Shown: positions 62,312 through 64,000 of the stretch, piece after piece
Position numbering within the stretch: position 1 is the stretch's first letter
Layout: each line of letters starts with the position of its first letter
Source of the DNA: Acanthosepion pharaonis
Lineage: Eukaryota > Mollusca > Cephalopoda > Sepiida > Sepiidae
Assembly: GCA_903632075.3 (NCBI GenBank)
Contig: CAHIKZ030002024.1
Location: 4,699,001 to 4,763,000, forward strand
DNA length: 64,000 nucleotides
Reading direction: 5' to 3'
The notes under the pieces: model-generated
Databases searched by the model: none
What the model was told of the DNA's origin: nothing
What the model saw: only the letters and a program-made list of their open reading frames with translations
Position numbers and translations under genes: made by a program

Positions 62312-63060
62312 ATGTCAATCTATTTCTGCTGTTGTCGTATTTCCTTCTTGCAACCATATGCTATTTTGCAAGGTGTATACTTGTCCACGAAATGGCAGCA
62401 GAAACGAAAGCAGAATAGACAGATCTGGTCTCTATATGCAGACTTGCTAACGTTGCTGAAGGAAAAACTTGGTCTAGTGTTTTTTTTATCATTATTTCTG
62501 AATATACAGGAATGTGTTCGACATTTAACTGTAATGGATACCAGCTGAAGAGATGGTTTAAAACTTCTTACAGACAAACTGGACGAGATTTATTTATGCG
62601 ACGAGAACACAATGGTGTATATGGCATTTAAAGATTTTTATTCTTACAGAAAAGTGGCTGGAACTAATATAAGTGATGTTTTAGTACATTATGAGTTTTT
62701 ATATCAGAGATTACGAAAATTTGGAATCACCTTGCTGGAAAGGGTTCAGGCTTTTTTTGTGGCAAACATATCTGAGGAGAATGAAAAATTAATGAGAATC
62801 ACATGTAAAATTCTAACATATACATCTATGAAAGGCACATCAAAGAAAGTGTTTGCAACACCATTCTGTCTGTTAAAGAGGAAATGGAAATGGTGAATTT
62901 TAACCAATATAGTAATAATAAAGGACAAAAAAAAAACTTACCGAGGGAGTTATCATGGAAGTAAGTCAAATCCTACAGATAAACAAGGTAAGATTATGCA
63001 ATGCTTCAAATGAAACTCTACTAAGTATTTTGACTGAGATTGTTTTAGTCATAGGAGTGA
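62312..63060 (+). pseudogene. LTR retrotransposon gag with degenerate zinc knuckle
   Basis: 62400-62545 reads LYADLLTLLKEKLGLVFFLS. After a one-base frame change, 62546-62895 reads DGLKLLTDKLDEIYLCDENT, MVYMAFKDFYSYRKVAGTNI, SDVLVHYEFLYQRLRKFGIT and SEENEKLMRITCKILTYTSM. This is a gag/capsid-like pattern from invertebrate LTR retroelements. 62990-63055 reads IMQCFK-stop-NSTKYFD-stop-DC: a CCHC zinc knuckle in which the second Cys codon is TGA and the His position is Tyr. Split from its downstream part by a Helitron at 63061. Confidence 0.7.
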
Positions 63061-63454
63061 CTAGCAGTAGAGCCCGGTGTTGCCCGGGGATGTAACAGTA
63101 AGAGATAGATCAAGTATCGACCATCATAAAGACTGAAAAATAAAATTGACAAAGATTATTGTTTAAGGTTGACAGACACGCATGTCTTAATTAGTTTTTT
63201 TTTGTTTTGATTTTTTTTTTTTACAAATTGGTCAAACCCAAACTCAAACAAAAACATTGTTTTTAATCGTTATGAATCTACTGATTGAATAGAATTTTAT
63301 TATAAACAATTGTCTTGTAGATGGAATTTTTTAAATCATTCTGAATGTAAAAATAAAAAAAAGTGCAAGACAATAAGAAACACTACCTGCCAAAAAAAAA
63401 AGTGAAGTTTTGTTGAAATCAGTTTGAAAAATGTAGAAATCCGATATATAAATG

Positions 63455-63495
<41 letters not shown>

Positions 63496-63761
63496 CCTGG
63501 GTTTTATAATAAGTATAACTCGATATGAGTTGTTCCCATTTCATTCTCGCGACAGCGATGCCTCTTAATCGTGTTTTCAAATTGATTTCATGCAAAAACA
63601 ATTGAGTTTTTCCAATTTTTGGTGCTGTCAGAACCACAACAAGGTAATTTTATGTAGTCCTGTGAAGTTTTGTTAAAATCGGTTGAAAAATGTAGGAAAT
63701 TCGATCCAATATATAAACGAACAGACACACACACACAACCTGGGTTTTATAATAAGTATGA
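63061..63761 (-). mobile_element. Helitron H4, 701 bp, minus strand
   Basis: Minus strand starts TCATACTTATTATAAAACCC (63761) and ends with hairpin CCCGGGCAACACCGGGC then TCTACTGCTAG (63061), flanked by A and T on the element strand. A second copy of its 5' end (ataagtataactcg/aacctgggttttataat) lies inside at about 63400-63520, each 5' end followed by a (CA)n run. It interrupts the gag/protease element. No Rep-helicase is encoded. Confidence 0.85.
63452..63494. repeat. (CA)n microsatellite
   Basis: About 20 CA units within the Helitron's internal 5'-end copy. Confidence 0.95.
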
Positions 63762-64000
63762 TGTTAGTGCTGTCATTGAATCAGACAGGGTACAACCTTA
63801 CTTAATGTTGATATGACCTTATTTAATGTTGATATACCTTATCGGATATTGCTGCAATTTCAAACTCTAATGTAAAAATATCTTATATTGTGAAAGAGAC
63901 TCTTGCTATGGCAGCATTAAACTCTGCATGCTCCCAAACAGTTGTTGGAGATGTTTGGTTCAATGCATTTTTTGACACATTAAGTGACCAAGATAAAAAT
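63762..64000 (+). pseudogene. LTR retrotransposon protease region (continues off window)
   Basis: Reads YIVKETLAMAALNSACSQTV, VGDVWFNAFFDTLSDQDKN at 63886-64000, preceded by decayed text. The A-LDSAC-KTV-G motif is a retropepsin-like active site in some LTR elements; here the catalytic Asp position is Asn (LNSAC). The pattern follows gag plus zinc knuckle directly, as expected for gag-pol order once the Helitron is removed. Confidence 0.6.

Overview
This window looks like gene-poor, very AT-rich, repeat-dominated nuclear DNA of a cephalopod, most likely an octopus. That assignment is an inference. It rests on the mix of tRNA-derived SINEs, GATA and TA microsatellites, Penelope-like elements, jockey/CR1-like and RTE-like LINEs, mariner/Tc1 relics and Helitrons. 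I find no intact host gene, rRNA or CRISPR array. Almost every long open frame is either low-complexity DNA read as protein or a fossil of a transposon protein. Boundaries are read by eye, so most are good to a few tens of bases; terminal-repeat elements are given to the base.

Layout. 1-3110 is a GATA megasatellite containing a 16-copy composite minisatellite, bracketed by two diverged copies of one flank. 3250-11230 holds SINEs, LINE fragments, microsatellites and the first hammerhead-like fold-back. 11250-13430 holds two more fold-backs and a six-copy 140-bp tandem repeat. 13430-16480 is mostly unassigned DNA with long pyrimidine tracts. 16480-20000 is LINE and SINE debris, including the only reverse transcriptase YADD box. 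20050-22500 is a Penelope-like element with a GIY-YIG domain and reiterated 3' modules. 22735-26740 holds mariner fossils, RTE tails and a Helitron inside a LINE. 27400-28840 is a purine tract. 29340-31960 is LINE DNA around one copy of a 640-bp duplication. 32890-39210 holds two dimeric blocks carrying a mariner-like element, with a solo LTR between them. 39340-47010 holds Penelope-like pieces, a six-copy 128-bp repeat, the second 640-bp duplicate and SINEs. 47032-51180 holds a Tc1 relic and an 18-19-copy minisatellite made from LINE coding sequence. 52040-58400 holds fold-backs, a second solo LTR, a duplicated LINE/Helitron chimera and many TA arrays. 58595-61740 is LINE DNA with two further coding-derived minisatellites. 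61770-64000 is the gag and protease part of an LTR retrotransposon split by a Helitron.

Names used below: LINE-C is the jockey/CR1-like family (motifs ASLCLF, WNSLPAS). LINE-R1 is the RTE-like family with YADD and GLENLILTGQ. LINE-R2 is a related LINE tail with NKELYQIT and LGRKP. The most unusual signal is a family of TA-flanked fold-back elements, at least six copies, with the strand order and folding of a hammerhead ribozyme. They share a second motif with Penelope-like ends. The second is the repeated conversion of LINE coding sequence into tandem arrays whose unit is a whole number of codons (46, 30 and 29).
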